Notes under the pieces: model-generated
The model's database searches: none
What the model saw: only the letters and a program-made list of their open reading frames with translations
Told to the model about the DNA's origin: nothing
NCBI GenBank assembly: GCA_015680685.1
Contig: MNCI01009586.1
Location: 154,330 to 209,916 of the forward strand
DNA: 55,587 nt
Origin: Gnetum montanum
Taxonomy: Eukaryota; Streptophyta; Gnetopsida; Gnetales; Gnetaceae
Reading direction: 5' to 3'
Translations under genes and position numbers: made by a program
Shown here: positions 55,058 through 55,587 of the stretch, in pieces
Position numbering within the stretch: the stretch's first letter is position 1
Layout of the letters: each line of letters begins with the position of its first letter

Positions 55058-55587
55058 CAATAACAATTCCTTCTTCTCATAAGAGCAACTCACCACCTAA
55101 GGACTACACACGAGACAGTCGGCAAGATAAAACACATAACCAAAATCAGCCAAGTCCTAAACAATATAAGATGACATATACTCATCCTGATGAGTATATT
55201 CCTAATTTTACTTTTATTCTTCATTAGGATGAGTAGCTGCGGTGGAGAGATTTGCAAGGTAACATTGTGTTACCCCAAGATCGATCAATCCCTCGGATGC
55301 TTTTCCATGCCTTGTCACAGATAGGCATGCAAGAAATATTTGCTAAATACGTTGTGGAAGATTTTAACATGAGGGATTATTATCCCACAAATGCCCAACA
55401 TATGAGAGACTTAAGGCAGGAGAGTCAACATGCACTACTGAAGGTCAAGGTCCAGCACGTCCTTAGTGAAATAGGAGATGAGGAACCCCTTATCACAGGT
55501 TCTTTAGCAAAAGATGTTCCCCCTCCTAACGATGATGAGGAGGTTGGATATCAGAACCTACGATCAACGATACATATCCCTGGTTCT
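55058..55587 (+). pseudogene. gag: E6 gag, N-terminal part
   Basis: Colinear with E1 gag from HKS through HPDEYIPNFTFIL and LSEIGDEEPLITGS to QNLRSTIHIPGS at the window edge. The position of the E1 ATG reads ATT here, so the start appears lost. Two TAG codons (about 55227 and 55236) replace Gln codons present in E1, while the Trp that is TAG in E1 is intact here. The copy is therefore independently broken. Confidence 0.85.

Larger units (their letters stand above)
54099..55587 (+). mobile_element. E6: E1-type Ty3/gypsy element, 5' end only (continues beyond window)
   Basis: LTR 54099-54924, PBS 54926-54943 and the first part of gag, then the window ends. It is colinear with the start of E1 and closer to the solo LTR in its palindrome cluster. 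The left flank is GTTTT (54094-54098); the partner target copy is outside the window. Confidence 0.92.

Noticed and set aside
1-55587. CRISPR arrays, rRNA, intact tRNA genes, bacterial operons
   Set aside because: None seen; repeats present are retroelement parts and the context is plant nuclear DNA.

Overview
The window looks like a gene-poor, retrotransposon-packed stretch of a large seed-plant genome. The protein families (plant Enhancer of Polycomb-like, DUF4283-type plant LINEs, Ty3/gypsy elements primed by tRNA-Asp, a caulimovirid-like RNase H relic) place it in plants. The age and nesting of the elements and the low gene density suggest a gymnosperm-like giant genome, but this is inference and I cannot name the species. 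Two long N blocks (11203-11656, 39851-40374) and one single N (27444) mark assembly gaps.

Layout. 1-1900: GC-rich relics of plant LINE ORF1 (DUF4283, minus strand) flanking an AT-rich pararetroviral RNase H fragment (plus). 1967-4559: no recognisable gene. 4560-5227: two open, correctly spliced exons ending an Enhancer of Polycomb-like (EPL) gene, the only plausible host gene seen. 5228-7474: AT-rich, unassigned. 7475-19690: a degenerate LINE whose ORF1 is split by a Ty3/gypsy element, E1 (7646-16250). E1 has 5' and 3' LTRs, a tRNA-Asp primer site, gag, RT/RNase H and integrase, all broken by stops and with no protease. 22075-29069: E2, minus strand, a pol-less (gag-only) relative. 35035-37560: E3, a plus-strand integrase plus 3' noncoding remnant. 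39735-40863: a solo LTR of the E1 type with a perfect 5-bp target duplication. 42921-50144: E4, minus strand, a second pol-less gag element. 50145-52895: E5, a 3' remnant with an unrecognised coiled-coil-like reading frame directly upstream of a polypurine tract and a diverged LTR. 54099-55587: E6, an E1-type element (LTR, perfect PBS, start of gag) running off the window.

How it fits together. E1, the solo LTR and E6 form a less decayed, CpG-containing subfamily. E2, E3, E4 and E5 are older AT-rich relatives sharing TGATG/CATCA LTR ends, a CTATAAATA-type TATA box, the same PBS site and the same 3' layout. E2 and E4 keep gag but lack pol and would have depended on pol supplied by E1-like relatives.

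Features not explained by the usual annotation: (1) every LTR carries palindromes between its 5' end and TATA box, with a different core in each subfamily; (2) a 55-63 nt motif in the 3' noncoding region of four elements is closed by a stem that pairs although its sequence changes; (3) E2 and E4 carry sense-strand G-quadruplex-type tracts upstream of the PPT; (4) E1 has a second PPT-like 15-mer joined to a 37-bp perfect inverted repeat; (5) E5 has an unknown ORF in the env position. All were read by eye; no alignments were computed.
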